The notes beneath the pieces were generated by a model. That model was not told where the DNA came from, searched no databases, and saw nothing but the letters and a program-made list of their open reading frames with translations. This document shows positions 34,503 to 42,602 of a DNA stretch of 64,000 nt, one piece after another. Both the position numbers and the translations under genes were made by a program. The stretch's first letter is position 1. Each line of letters begins with the position of its first letter. The DNA comes from Pseudomonas brenneri. Its GTDB lineage: Bacteria; Pseudomonadota; Gammaproteobacteria; Pseudomonadales; Pseudomonadaceae. The DNA lies in the NCBI RefSeq assembly GCF_007858285.1, contig NZ_VFIL01000003.1, forward strand, positions 434,001 to 498,000, written 5' to 3'.

Positions 34503-35273
34503 TTGAAGATTTCGATTGTCACCGTTTCGTATAATAGTGAGAGCACAATACGGGATACCATCGAGTCGGTGTTAGCGCAAACTTACCAGAATATTGAATA
34601 CATTATTGTTGATGGTGCTTCCAAAGATAATACTATGGGCATAGTCTCTGAGTATTCCGGGTCTATTGCAAAAGTCGTCAGTGAGCCAGATAAAGGAATA
34701 TACGATGCCATGAATAAGGGTATCGCATTGGCGACAGGGGATGTTGTCGGTATTCTAAATTCGGATGATTTTTACGAAAATACTACCGCCTTAGCAACAG
34801 TTGCGGCGGCGTTTACAAAAAATCCAGCTAGCGCTTTGGTTTATGGAGATGTGGTTTTCGTCGAGCCGGATAACCTTCAACAGGTAACCCGATTCTATAG
34901 CGCCGCTCATTTTCGGGCCTGGAAGCTGCGGTTTGGCTGGATGCCGCCCCACCCAGGTACTTTCATACGGTCGACGGTTTATCGTGATGTTGGCCCCTAT
35001 TCATTACTGTACAAAATATCGGCTGACTACGAAATGTTTGTGCGGCTGCTATTGGTCAAACGTTTGCAATATAGCCATATCAATCAAGTGCTAGTTCGGA
35101 TGCGTTCTGGTGGCGTGAGCACATCGGGTGTTAGAAGCAGTTTACGTCTTAATCGTGAAATTGTTCAGGCCTGCCGTCGTAATGGTATTTATACCAACTT
35201 ACTCATGGTTTTGAGCAAGATACCATTCAAACTTATGGAGTTTGTCAAGCGCTCAACGTCGGGTGGGCGATGA
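34503..35273 (+). CDS. Family 2 glycosyltransferase
   Basis: 256 residues, GT-A: SIVTVSYNSESTIRDTIESV, IIVDGASKDNT, PDKGIYDAMNKGIALATGD and LNSDDFY as the DXD motif. The later WMPPHPGTFIR block is shared with WcaA-like transferases acting early in O-unit assembly. TTG start supported by AAGGGG eight bases before it. Its place directly after manC resembles the GT2 gene after manC in Yersinia pseudotuberculosis clusters. Ends in an ATGA overlap with the next gene. Confidence 0.85.
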   Translation: MKISIVTVSYNSESTIRDTIESVLAQTYQNIEYIIVDGASKDNTMGIVSEYSGSIAKVVSEPDKGIYDAMNKGIALATGDVVGILNSDDFYENTTALATVAAAFTKNPASALVYGDVVFVEPDNLQQVTRFYSAAHFRAWKLRFGWMPPHPGTFIRSTVYRDVGPYSLLYKISADYEMFVRLLLVKRLQYSHINQVLVRMRSGGVSTSGVRSSLRLNREIVQACRRNGIYTNLLMVLSKIPFKLMEFVKRSTSGGR

Positions 35274-36238
35274 CACATATTTTTGTAACCGGAGCGACAG
35301 GCTTTCTTGGGGGGCATCTAATTCGCCACCTCCATCAAGAGTACAACTATGATCTTTCTGCGTCGGTTCGCAGTGTTTCTACGGCAGCACTGCCTGAAGG
35401 TGTAAATACCCACCGAGTGGAGGGGATGGGTGCGGATACTGCGTGGAAAGTCGCGTTGCAAAGCGTCGACGTGGTTATTCACTGCGCCGCTCGCGTTCAC
35501 GTAATGGATGATACCTCTATTGATCCGTTAGCCGAATTTCGCAAGGTTAATGTCGAGGGCACTTTGCGTCTGGCTCGTGAGGCGGTTGAGGCCGGCGTCA
35601 AACGTTTTGTTTTTATCAGCTCTATCAAAGTCAACGGCGAAGAAACATTGCTTGGTGCACCTTATACGGCTGATGACACTCCTAAGCCAATGGATCCCTA
35701 TGGCGTCTCCAAAATGGAGGCTGAAAGAGGATTGATGGAGCTTGCCAAGAAGGTCGACATGGATGTGGTTATCATTCGTCCGGTGCTGGTTTACGGTGCG
35801 GGGGTAAGGGCGAATGTCTTGACCATGATGCGTTGGTTGAGTAAGGGCATACCGCTGCCGCTGGGGGCCATTCACAATCGGCGGAGCCTTGTGGCTTTGG
35901 ATAACCTCAGCGATCTCATAGCCACCTGCATCTGGCACCCGGCTGCTGCGAATCAAGTATTTCTAGTCAGTGACGGGGAAGATCTTTCCACCACCGACTT
36001 GATGCGGCGTATGGCTTTATCCTTAGGTACCTCTGCTCGACTTTTACCGGTTCCTGCCGGTCTATTGAAGATTGCGGCCACGCTCATCGGAAAATCGAGC
36101 TTTTCTCAGCGTCTATGCGCCTCACTGCAAGTTGATATCAGCAAGACTCGCCTGCTTTTAGGGTGGAGTCCACGCGTTAGCGTCGATAAGGGATTGGCTG
36201 TGACAGCCCAGCACTATTTGGAACAAACTAAACGATGA
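35270..36238 (+). CDS. wbpV: UDP-4-keto-6-deoxy-hexosamine reductase (WbpV-like)
   Basis: 322 residues, SDR fold: FVTGATGFLGGHLIRHL, IHCAARVHVMDD, FISSIKVNGEET and YGVSKMEAE (Tyr-Lys). The following IIRPVLVYGAGVRANVLTMM is typical of the reductases paired with WbpM in Pseudomonas. WbpM makes UDP-4-keto-6-deoxy-GlcNAc; this enzyme would reduce C4 to UDP-QuiNAc (WbpV) or UDP-FucNAc (WbpK/FnlA type). I cannot decide the stereochemistry. Four-base overlaps (ATGA) at both ends couple it to its neighbours. Confidence 0.8.
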   Translation: MTHIFVTGATGFLGGHLIRHLHQEYNYDLSASVRSVSTAALPEGVNTHRVEGMGADTAWKVALQSVDVVIHCAARVHVMDDTSIDPLAEFRKVNVEGTLRLAREAVEAGVKRFVFISSIKVNGEETLLGAPYTADDTPKPMDPYGVSKMEAERGLMELAKKVDMDVVIIRPVLVYGAGVRANVLTMMRWLSKGIPLPLGAIHNRRSLVALDNLSDLIATCIWHPAAANQVFLVSDGEDLSTTDLMRRMALSLGTSARLLPVPAGLLKIAATLIGKSSFSQRLCASLQVDISKTRLLLGWSPRVSVDKGLAVTAQHYLEQTKR

Positions 36239-37248
36239 ACTTCATTTGGTGTTTACCGGTGTTGGCCGGGATTTCTTTGTTTTTGACTTGGTTGCTTCGC
36301 CGCTATGCTTTGGCGACCAGCTTGATTGATACGCCTAACGCACGCAGTTCTCATACTATCCCCACACCTAGGGGCGGGGGAGTTGCGATTGTCCTCTGTT
36401 TTTTAATGGCTGTGCCTGTACTGGCATGGGCTGGTCTAATCCAGTGGTCATGGGCGTGGGCTTTACTCGGGGCGGGAGTTGCGATTGCCGCGCTGGGTTT
36501 CCTGGATGACCATGGTCATGTTCCTGCCCGATGGCGTTTGCTTGGCCATTTTTCAGCTGCAGTTTGGGCGCTGTTTTTCTTGGGCGGTTTCGCACCTATT
36601 CATATTTTTGGTTTTATTGTTGATTTGGGTTGGTTTGGTCATTTTTTTGCCGTCCTCTATCTTGTGTGGTTACTAAACCTCTATAACTTCATGGACGGTA
36701 TCGACGGGATCGCCAGCGTTGAAGCTCTGTGCGTTTGTCTCGGTATGTGCGCCATTTATTGGCTTGCAGGATATGAAACGCTGATATGGGCCCCCCTATT
36801 GTTTTGCATGGCCGTCCTAGGCTTTCTTTACTGGAATTTCCCTCCAGCTCGCATTTTCATGGGGGATGCGGGTAGCGGCTTCATTGGCATCACCTTAGGC
36901 ATTTTTTCCATCCAGGCTGCTTGGGTATCACCCCAGTTATTCTGGGCCTGGCTGATTATGCTGGGCGTCTTTATCGTTGATGCGACATTCACACTGGTTC
37001 GCCGGATTCTGCGTGGAGATAAAGTCTATGAAGCTCATCGCAGCCACGCCTACCAGTTTGCTTCTCGTCATTTTGGCAAGCATCGCCCAGTGACATTAAC
37101 GGTGGCATTTATCAATGCTTTTTGGCTGCTGCCAATTGCGTTTGGCACGATTCTTCTGGGCTTGGATGGAGCGTTGGCGATTTGTGTGGCGTACATACCA
37201 CTAATCGTACTCGCCATCAGGTTCAATGCTGGAGCGTTGGAAAAGTGA
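36235..37248 (+). CDS. wbpL: Undecaprenyl-phosphate N-acetylhexosaminyl-1-phosphate transferase WbpL
   Basis: 337 residues, MraY/WecA superfamily with about 10-11 TM helices. Loops carry DTPNARSSHTIPTPRGGG, FLDDHGHVPARWR (the DD motif), YNFMDGIDGIA and FMGDAGSGFIG; a basic HRSHAYQ-type loop lies before the last helices. It puts the first sugar phosphate (QuiNAc- or FucNAc-1-P) on undecaprenyl phosphate and so starts O-unit synthesis. Overlaps the reductase gene by 4 bp. Confidence 0.93.
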   Translation: MNFIWCLPVLAGISLFLTWLLRRYALATSLIDTPNARSSHTIPTPRGGGVAIVLCFLMAVPVLAWAGLIQWSWAWALLGAGVAIAALGFLDDHGHVPARWRLLGHFSAAVWALFFLGGFAPIHIFGFIVDLGWFGHFFAVLYLVWLLNLYNFMDGIDGIASVEALCVCLGMCAIYWLAGYETLIWAPLLFCMAVLGFLYWNFPPARIFMGDAGSGFIGITLGIFSIQAAWVSPQLFWAWLIMLGVFIVDATFTLVRRILRGDKVYEAHRSHAYQFASRHFGKHRPVTLTVAFINAFWLLPIAFGTILLGLDGALAICVAYIPLIVLAIRFNAGALEK

Positions 37249-37349
37249 AGTCGTAAATTTTGGGTTGAATGTGCTTGAGTAAGCTATCTTGACGCTTCCG
37301 TGATCCAGATTTTGTTTTTATGCAGGGCGTTGTGAGCTAGGAGGTAAAT

Positions 37350-39344
37350 ATGGATAGGATTCGAGCTTTATTGTTGGGCCTACCTCGTAGATATAAACGG
37401 CTGATCCAGGTTCTAACTGACGTTGTACTGGTTTGGCTGGCTCTTTGGGCCGCTTTCGTCGTACGTCTAGGCATCGACGAAATGATCAACCCCGTCAGAA
37501 TGCATTTCTGGCTGTTTATCGCCGCACCCGTTGTTGCAATTCCGTTGTTCATCCGCTTCGGCATGTATCGCGCCGTGATGCGCTACTTCGGCAACGATGC
37601 ACTGATCGCCATTATCAAGGCCGTCAGCCTTTCATCGTTGATACTGGCGGTGGTGGTGTATTGGTATAGCAACCACCAGAACGTGGTGCCTCGCTCGATC
37701 ATCTTCAACTACTGGTGGTTGAGCATGATCATGATTGGTGGGCTTCGTTTGGCGATGCGTCAGTACTTTCTCGGCGATTGGTTCACTGCTGCGCAGCACG
37801 TGCCATTTACCAGTCGTGACAATGGCCTGACCAAAGTGGCGATTTACGGTGCTGGTGCCGCTGGCAATCAACTGGTTGCGGCCTTGCGCATGGGGCGGGT
37901 AATGCGCCCGGTGGCATTTATCGATGATGACACGAGCATTTCCGATCGCATTATCTCGGGCCTTCAGGTCTACAAGCCCAAACATATCCAGCGCATGATT
38001 GATGCAACAGGGGCCGAGGAAATCCTCCTGGCAATCCCTTCGTCCAATCGTGGTCGCCGTCGTGAAATCCTCGGGTTCCTGGAGGGCTATCCGCTGCACG
38101 TGAGAAGCGTCCCAGGCTTCATGGATCTGGCCAGTGGTCGAGTCAAGGTCGACGATATCCAGGAAGTCGATATTGCCGATCTGCTGGGACGCGATGCCGT
38201 CCCCGCCCAAGGCGAGTTGCTGGAGCATTGCATCAAGGGCCAGAGTGTCCTGGTTACGGGGGCTGGTGGCTCCATCGGTTCTGAGTTATGCCGGCAGATT
38301 CTGTCTCTGCGCCCCACGACACTGTTGTTGTTCGAGCACAGTGAATTCAATCTTTACAGCATTCTCTCGGAGCTTGAGCAGCGGATCGTTCGCGAGTCGC
38401 TGCCAGTCAAGCTGCTACCTATCCTGGGGTCGGTGCGCAATCAGTCCAAACTATTGGATGTGATGAAAACCTGGCATGTAGATACGGTCTACCACGCTGC
38501 CGCCTACAAGCATGTCCCGATGGTCGAGCACAATATTGCTGAGGGCGTGTTGAACAATGTGATCGGCACCCTGAACACGGCTCAAGCTGCGCTGCAGTCG
38601 GGCGTTGCCAACTTTGTCCTGATCTCCACCGACAAAGCTGTGCGTCCCACCAATGTCATGGGCAGTACCAAGCGTCTGGCCGAGCTGACGTTGCAAGCCC
38701 TGAGTCGTGAACTGGCGCCGGTATTGTTCGGTGACAACGCCAATATTTCCCGCGTCAACAAAACCCGTTTCACCATGGTGCGCTTCGGTAATGTGTTGGG
38801 TTCCTCGGGCTCGGTGATTCCGCTGTTTCACAAGCAAATCAAGTCCGGCGGGCCTCTGACCGTGACCCATCCGAAAATCACGCGCTACTTCATGACCATC
38901 CCCGAAGCTGCGCAGTTGGTCATTCAGGCGGGCTCCATGGGGCAGGGTGGTGATGTGTTTGTGCTGGACATGGGCGAGCCGGTGAAGATCGTTGAACTGG
39001 CCGAGAAAATGATCCACTTGTCCGGCCTTAGCGTACGCTCCGACAAAAATCCCCATGGCGACATTGCCATCGAATTTTCTGGATTGCGCCCTGGGGAGAA
39101 GCTCTACGAAGAGTTGCTCATCGGTGACAATGTTGTCGCGACCCAGCACCCGATGATCATGAGTGCCAACGAAGATCACCTGCCATGGGATGTACTGAAG
39201 GACAAGCTGACTCAATTGCTCGCAGCAGTGGAAGCGGACGACTACAACCGCGTCCGCCAGCTCTTGCGCGATACCGTTAGCGGTTATGCCCCAGACGGTG
39301 AGATCGTCGACTGGATCTACCAGCAACGCCGCCTCGAACCCTGA
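37350..39344 (+). CDS. wbpM: UDP-GlcNAc 4,6-dehydratase WbpM
   Basis: 664 residues: four N-terminal TM helices (about 20-130), a Rossmann-like regulatory domain (VAIYGAGAAGNQLV) and a C-terminal SDR catalytic domain. The latter has VLVTGAGGSIGSELCRQIL and STDKAVRPTNVMGSTKR, where the Asp-Met-Lys catalytic set of this family replaces Tyr-Lys. It produces the 4-keto precursor of UDP-QuiNAc/FucNAc. It is the conserved right border of the Pseudomonas O-antigen locus and is preceded by a 101-bp gap, so it may also have its own promoter. Confidence 0.96.
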   Translation: MDRIRALLLGLPRRYKRLIQVLTDVVLVWLALWAAFVVRLGIDEMINPVRMHFWLFIAAPVVAIPLFIRFGMYRAVMRYFGNDALIAIIKAVSLSSLILAVVVYWYSNHQNVVPRSIIFNYWWLSMIMIGGLRLAMRQYFLGDWFTAAQHVPFTSRDNGLTKVAIYGAGAAGNQLVAALRMGRVMRPVAFIDDDTSISDRIISGLQVYKPKHIQRMIDATGAEEILLAIPSSNRGRRREILGFLEGYPLHVRSVPGFMDLASGRVKVDDIQEVDIADLLGRDAVPAQGELLEHCIKGQSVLVTGAGGSIGSELCRQILSLRPTTLLLFEHSEFNLYSILSELEQRIVRESLPVKLLPILGSVRNQSKLLDVMKTWHVDTVYHAAAYKHVPMVEHNIAEGVLNNVIGTLNTAQAALQSGVANFVLISTDKAVRPTNVMGSTKRLAELTLQALSRELAPVLFGDNANISRVNKTRFTMVRFGNVLGSSGSVIPLFHKQIKSGGPLTVTHPKITRYFMTIPEAAQLVIQAGSMGQGGDVFVLDMGEPVKIVELAEKMIHLSGLSVRSDKNPHGDIAIEFSGLRPGEKLYEELLIGDNVVATQHPMIMSANEDHLPWDVLKDKLTQLLAAVEADDYNRVRQLLRDTVSGYAPDGEIVDWIYQQRRLEP

Positions 39345-39399
39345 ACTCACACCCTGTAACTCACCCATTTTTGACTATCCCCAAACATCACCTAAGTTT

Positions 39400-39428
39400 G
39401 AAAAGCAGCTTCGGAAAAGCTGCTTTTC
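39400..39428 (+). terminator. Terminator after wbpM
   Basis: An 11-bp stem (39401-39411 with 39417-39427), loop CGGAA. The descending arm ends in TTTTC, so the T-run is partly inside the stem. It marks the end of the O-antigen operon. Confidence 0.85.
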
Positions 39429-39453
39429 TCACTGATGTCATGGAGCGTCTCTA

Positions 39454-39789
39454 ATGCGTAAATCCGTTTTATCCTCCCTGGTTTTCGCCGTCCTCACCAG
39501 CCTGTCAGTCGCGGCCTTCGCCGCCCCATCGGCCAAGCCCGAGGCGCCAGTGCCGGTAGGGGCCCAGGTAGACAAAAGCGAACAGCCAACCCCAAAAATC
39601 AACCTAAACGCAGCCGACGCTGAAACCCTGCGCCGCGATTTGTTCGGCATTGGCGCAGCCAAGGCCAAGGCGATCATCGCTTATCGCGAGTCCAATGGAT
39701 CGTTCACGGCGGTAGATGAGTTGTTGGAAGTGAAAGGGATCGGCAAGTCACTTCTGGAGAAGAATCGCGACAGGCTGGAGGTTAAGTAA
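39454..39789 (+). CDS. ComEA-like helix-hairpin-helix protein
   Basis: 111 residues: signal peptide (about 1-24, ending AAFAAP), a Pro/Ala-rich linker, then a HhH DNA-binding domain (INLNAADAETLRRDLFGIGAAKAKAIIAYR...VKGIGKSLLEKN). It resembles the periplasmic DNA-binding ComEA used in DNA uptake, and such a gene follows wbpM in many pseudomonads. It lacks a membrane anchor. Role in transformation is inferred only. Confidence 0.85.
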   Translation: MRKSVLSSLVFAVLTSLSVAAFAAPSAKPEAPVPVGAQVDKSEQPTPKINLNAADAETLRRDLFGIGAAKAKAIIAYRESNGSFTAVDELLEVKGIGKSLLEKNRDRLEVK

Positions 39790-39799
39790 TCAACGCAGG

Positions 39800-39825
39800 A
39801 GGCCGGTCATTGACCGGCCTTTTTT
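39800..39825. terminator. Bidirectional terminator between comEA-like gene and tetR
   Basis: A stem of GGCCGGTC with GACCGGCC (39801-39808 / 39812-39819), loop ATT, followed by TTTTTT on the plus strand. The tetR-type gene stops inside the ascending arm (TGA on the minus strand at 39807-39809), so the hairpin overlaps its coding end. Confidence 0.9.
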
Positions 39826-40397
39826 GCGTCAGCAGTGGCTGTATTGATCCCGGTCTTCAGGCTTTCCCGCACGACGTCGAGTATGCGTGTCGCCAGTTCC
39901 GGATTGTCGACACTGCGCGCCAACACCAAGGCGCCTACCAGTGTCGACATGATCACCAGGCTTTGTTCGTCCGCGCTGGGGCTGGCCAATGCGGTTTCGA
40001 TTTGCTTGAGTCGGGCGTCGAGGACTGTATCGGTAGTGGGGCTTTGTTGCCCGCGCTGGCCCAGTTCCGATGACATGGTGGGCAACGGGCAGCCTTGATC
40101 GGGGGATGTGTGGTGCCACTCGGACAAGTAGCTGTCGATGAAGGCTTCCAGCGGTCGTTCCTGGCTGAAGAGCATTTCGCAGTGGGCGTCCAGTTCGGTG
40201 GCGGCGGCTTGCAGGGCCTTTTCCACCAGTTCGTCCTTGGATTTGAAGTGGGCGTAGAACCCGCCATGGGTCAGGTTCAGGGCTTTCATCAGGGGTTGCA
40301 GGCCGGTGGCGCCGATGCCGTCGCGGCGAAACCGGACCGATGCCTCTTTAATGATGCGCTGGTGGGTTTGAGCTTTGTGATTTTGCGAGTAGCGCAT
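39807..40397 (-). CDS. TetR-family transcriptional regulator
   Basis: 196 residues. The N-terminal HTH spans about residues 12-58 (IIKEASVRFRRDGIGATGLQPLMKAL, then THGGFYAHFKSKDEL). The helical ligand domain contains DQGCPLPTM, a feature of the AcrR/NemR-like group with a C-terminal domain sensing electrophiles or hydrophobic ligands; the Cys in GCPLP could be redox-active. The target is unknown; no divergent transporter gene adjoins it. Its stop codon lies in a shared terminator hairpin. Confidence 0.88.
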   Translation of the reverse strand: MRYSQNHKAQTHQRIIKEASVRFRRDGIGATGLQPLMKALNLTHGGFYAHFKSKDELVEKALQAAATELDAHCEMLFSQERPLEAFIDSYLSEWHHTSPDQGCPLPTMSSELGQRGQQSPTTDTVLDARLKQIETALASPSADEQSLVIMSTLVGALVLARSVDNPELATRILDVVRESLKTGINTATADAKKAGQ

Positions 40398-40524
40398 GAG
40401 AGGCCCCTCTGAAACATTGGGCCATATTAACCAAGGTCGGGTGCTGTTTCTCGGCTGTATTACAAAATACCTGAACCGATTCGCCTGGCGTGCTGCCGGT
40501 CAAGGTCAGCACGGGGCGTTTGCT

Positions 40525-40692
40525 TCAACGATCCTGCGCGTCCTTGGCGTCCGCTTGAGCATTGCGCTCGGCGACGCGTTTGCGTTGTTCGTCGGTCAGT
40601 TCCACTTTGTTGGCGCTGTCACGCAGCATCATCAAGCCACCAACGATCGAACCGATGGCGACCACCATGATCAACCAGGCATACCAGGGCAT
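40525..40692 (-). CDS. DUF2897-type small membrane protein
   Basis: 55 residues: one N-terminal TM helix (WYAWLIMVVAIGSIVGGLMM) followed by a highly charged tail with KVELTDEQRKRVAERN. This matches small Pseudomonas proteins annotated DUF2897; function unknown. The ATG with GGAG seven bases upstream is preferred over a longer frame (to 40740). Confidence 0.75.
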   Translation of the reverse strand: MPWYAWLIMVVAIGSIVGGLMMLRDSANKVELTDEQRKRVAERNAQADAKDAQDR

Positions 40693-40803
40693 AGGGCTCT
40701 CCTTGAGGCCGACTGCCATGGGGAAGATTCCCCACGGCACTATCAGCTTTGAGTGACGACGTTTGTCAGTCGTTCCATTGTAGGCCCGTTCTGCCTCGCT
40801 GGT

Positions 40804-42168
40804 TTAAAGCCCAGTCAACATGGCATCTGCCGGTGCATCGGCGCGGTCTTGGGTGGTCAGTTGGAAGTAGATGAAGCCTACCGCCATGAACCCGAGGAAG
40901 ATCAGGCCGATCAAGGTGTTGAACCACGCCATGGCCACCAGGCACACCAGTGCGAGGATCAGCGCGATGGCCGGCACGACGGGGTAGCCCGGTGCGCGGA
41001 AGGTGCGCTCCAGCAAAGGTTCGCTCTTACGCAGCTTGAACAGGCTGAGCATGCTCATGATGTACATGACGATGGCGCCGAACACGGCCATGGTGATCAT
41101 TGCGGCGGTGAGGGTCATGCCGCCGAGGTTGATCAGGCCATCGCTGTAGATTGCGGCGATGCCCACCACGCCGCCGGCAATGATGGCCCGATGGGGTGTC
41201 TGGAAGCGCGACAGTTTGGCCAGGGAGGAGGGCAGGTAGCCGGCGCGGGCCAGGGCGAAGAACTGGCGCGAGTAGCCGAGGATGATCCCGTGGAAGCTGG
41301 CCACTAGGCCAAACAAGCCGATCCACACCAGCATATGCAGCCAGCCGGAGTTTTCGCCCACCACGGTTTTCATCGCCTGGGGCAACGGGTCGTTGATGTT
41401 CGACAGGGTGCGCCAGTCACCCACGCCGCCAGCAAAGAACATCACGCCCATGGCCAGGATTACCAGGGTCAGGATGCCGCTGATATAGGCCTTGGGAATC
41501 GTGCGTTTCGGGTCCTTGGCTTCTTCGGCGGCCATGGCGGCGCCTTCGATGGCGAGGAAGAACCAGATGGCGAAGGGGATCGCCGCAAACATCCCGGCAA
41601 TCGCCGGGGCGCCAAAGGTGTCGGAGCCCGCCCAGCCGTTGAGGGCGAAATTGCTGAAACTGAAGGCCGGCGCGACCACGCCCATGAACACCAGCAGTTC
41701 GGCCACGGCCAGTACACACACCACCAACTCGAAGGTCGCGGCCAGCTTGACCCCGAGAATGTTCAACCCCATGAACACGAAGTAAGCCCCGACCGCCGCG
41801 TGTTTCGGGTCCAGGGCCGGGAATTGCACATTCAGGTAGGCGCCAATGGCCAGGGCAATGGCCGGGGGCGCGAAGACGAACTCGATCAAGGTTGCTAGCC
41901 CGGCGATCAACCCACCTTTTTCTCCAAAGGCCCGGCGGCTGTAGGCAAACGGCCCTCCTGCGTGGGGAATCGCGGTGGTCAGTTCGGTGAAACTGAAGAT
42001 GAAACAGGTGTACATGGCGGCGACCATCAACGACGTCACCAGAAAGCCCAGCGTCCCGGCTACGCCCCAGCCATAGCTCCAGCCAAAGTACTCGCCGGAG
42101 ATCACCAGCCCCACGGCGATGCCCCACAGGTGCAAGGTGCCCAAGGTGGGTTTGAGTTGTGTGTTCAT
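40804..42168 (-). CDS. eat: Ethanolamine permease
   Basis: 454 residues with about 12 TM helices, APC superfamily. The N-terminal GLVISGEYFGWSYGW, the FTELTTAIPHAGGPFAYSRRAFG loop and GAAMAAEEAKDP are typical of Eat ethanolamine transporters. It imports ethanolamine for use as nitrogen/carbon source; the ammonia-lyase genes eutBC, often adjacent, are not within this window. A sigma-54-type promoter motif lies about 40 bases before the ATG. Confidence 0.88.
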   Translation of the reverse strand: MNTQLKPTLGTLHLWGIAVGLVISGEYFGWSYGWGVAGTLGFLVTSLMVAAMYTCFIFSFTELTTAIPHAGGPFAYSRRAFGEKGGLIAGLATLIEFVFAPPAIALAIGAYLNVQFPALDPKHAAVGAYFVFMGLNILGVKLAATFELVVCVLAVAELLVFMGVVAPAFSFSNFALNGWAGSDTFGAPAIAGMFAAIPFAIWFFLAIEGAAMAAEEAKDPKRTIPKAYISGILTLVILAMGVMFFAGGVGDWRTLSNINDPLPQAMKTVVGENSGWLHMLVWIGLFGLVASFHGIILGYSRQFFALARAGYLPSSLAKLSRFQTPHRAIIAGGVVGIAAIYSDGLINLGGMTLTAAMITMAVFGAIVMYIMSMLSLFKLRKSEPLLERTFRAPGYPVVPAIALILALVCLVAMAWFNTLIGLIFLGFMAVGFIYFQLTTQDRADAPADAMLTGL

Positions 42169-42206
42169 TGTGCTGCTCCCTGAACGGTTTTGAATGTTTC
42201 AGGACA

Positions 42207-42224
42207 TTGCAGCGGCCATGCCAG
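42207..42224 (-). promoter_or_regulatory. Candidate sigma-54 promoter for the ethanolamine permease
   Basis: On the minus strand the sequence reads CTGGCATGGCCGCTGCAA. GG and GC are separated by exactly ten bases, and the rest matches the TGGCACG-N4-TTGCW consensus with two mismatches. The implied start site leaves a leader of about 30 bases. Sigma-54 control fits use of ethanolamine as a nitrogen source. Confidence 0.5.
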
Positions 42225-42330
42225 CTTGAAAAAGGGTGTCGCAAAGGGCTGGAACTGTCGTGTGGGAGATAGTCTGTTGTTTGAGACCGTTATTTCGTGC
42301 ACCAGAGTAGGGCGGTGGTGGCTATGCTGA

Positions 42331-42358
42331 CGCTATCGCGTGCTTGCCCGCGATAGCG
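42331..42358. repeat. REP-type palindrome
   Basis: A 10-bp stem CGCTATCGCG / CGCGATAGCG around an 8-base loop containing TGCTTGCC. The loop and arms resemble the GCAAGCCCGC core of the REPs found after kdpE. Confidence 0.6.
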
Positions 42359-42393
42359 GTCTCAACAGCCCCACTAACCTCTCGTCCAACCCA

Positions 42394-42448
42394 CTCTTTA
42401 CGCCCTCTTTACGCCCCCTCCACCCCCTCGCCCTCGTTCCTTTACGCC
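42394..42448 (+). promoter_or_regulatory. Candidate KdpE-binding boxes upstream of kdpF
   Basis: CTCTTTACGCC occurs twice in perfect tandem (42394-42404, 42405-42415). A third TTTACGCC starts at 42441, 33 bases (three 11-bp steps) after the second. OmpR-family regulators bind such 10-11 bp direct repeats. The E. coli KdpE site upstream of kdpFABC is similarly T-rich followed by a C-rich tract (TTTTACACCCCGCCC, from memory). KdpE is encoded in this cluster. Confidence 0.5.
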
Positions 42449-42504
42449 ACTCCTGCGGACAATGCCCCCATACGCGGCAGTCGCCGTATGACGGAGAAAC
42501 TTCC

Positions 42505-42594
42505 ATGAGTGTTCTGGACGGGGTGTCACTGCTATTGGCCGTGGCGCTGTTCATTTATCTGCTGGTTGCGCTGTTGCGCGCGGACCGGGGTTAG
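42505..42594 (+). CDS. kdpF: Potassium-transporting ATPase small subunit KdpF
   Basis: 29 residues forming one TM helix (MSVLDGVSLLLAVALFIYLLVALLRADRG), with the YLLVALLRAD ending typical of KdpF. It stabilises the KdpABC complex in the inner membrane. SD GGAG is seven bases before the ATG; kdpA follows after 8 bases. It is hidden inside a longer spurious frame. Confidence 0.92.
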   Translation: MSVLDGVSLLLAVALFIYLLVALLRADRG

Positions 42595-42602
42595 GAGCGG
42601 CT

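Larger units (their letters stand above)
42169..42504. other. Divergent intergenic region between eat and kdpF
   Basis: 336 bp. From the eat side: a sigma-54-like promoter (minus), a REP-type hairpin (42331-42358), then a set of TTTACGCC boxes ahead of kdpF. The SD ACGGAG for kdpF closes the region. No gene is seen; the frame that runs through it into kdpF from 42340 is not conserved-looking. Confidence 0.6.
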
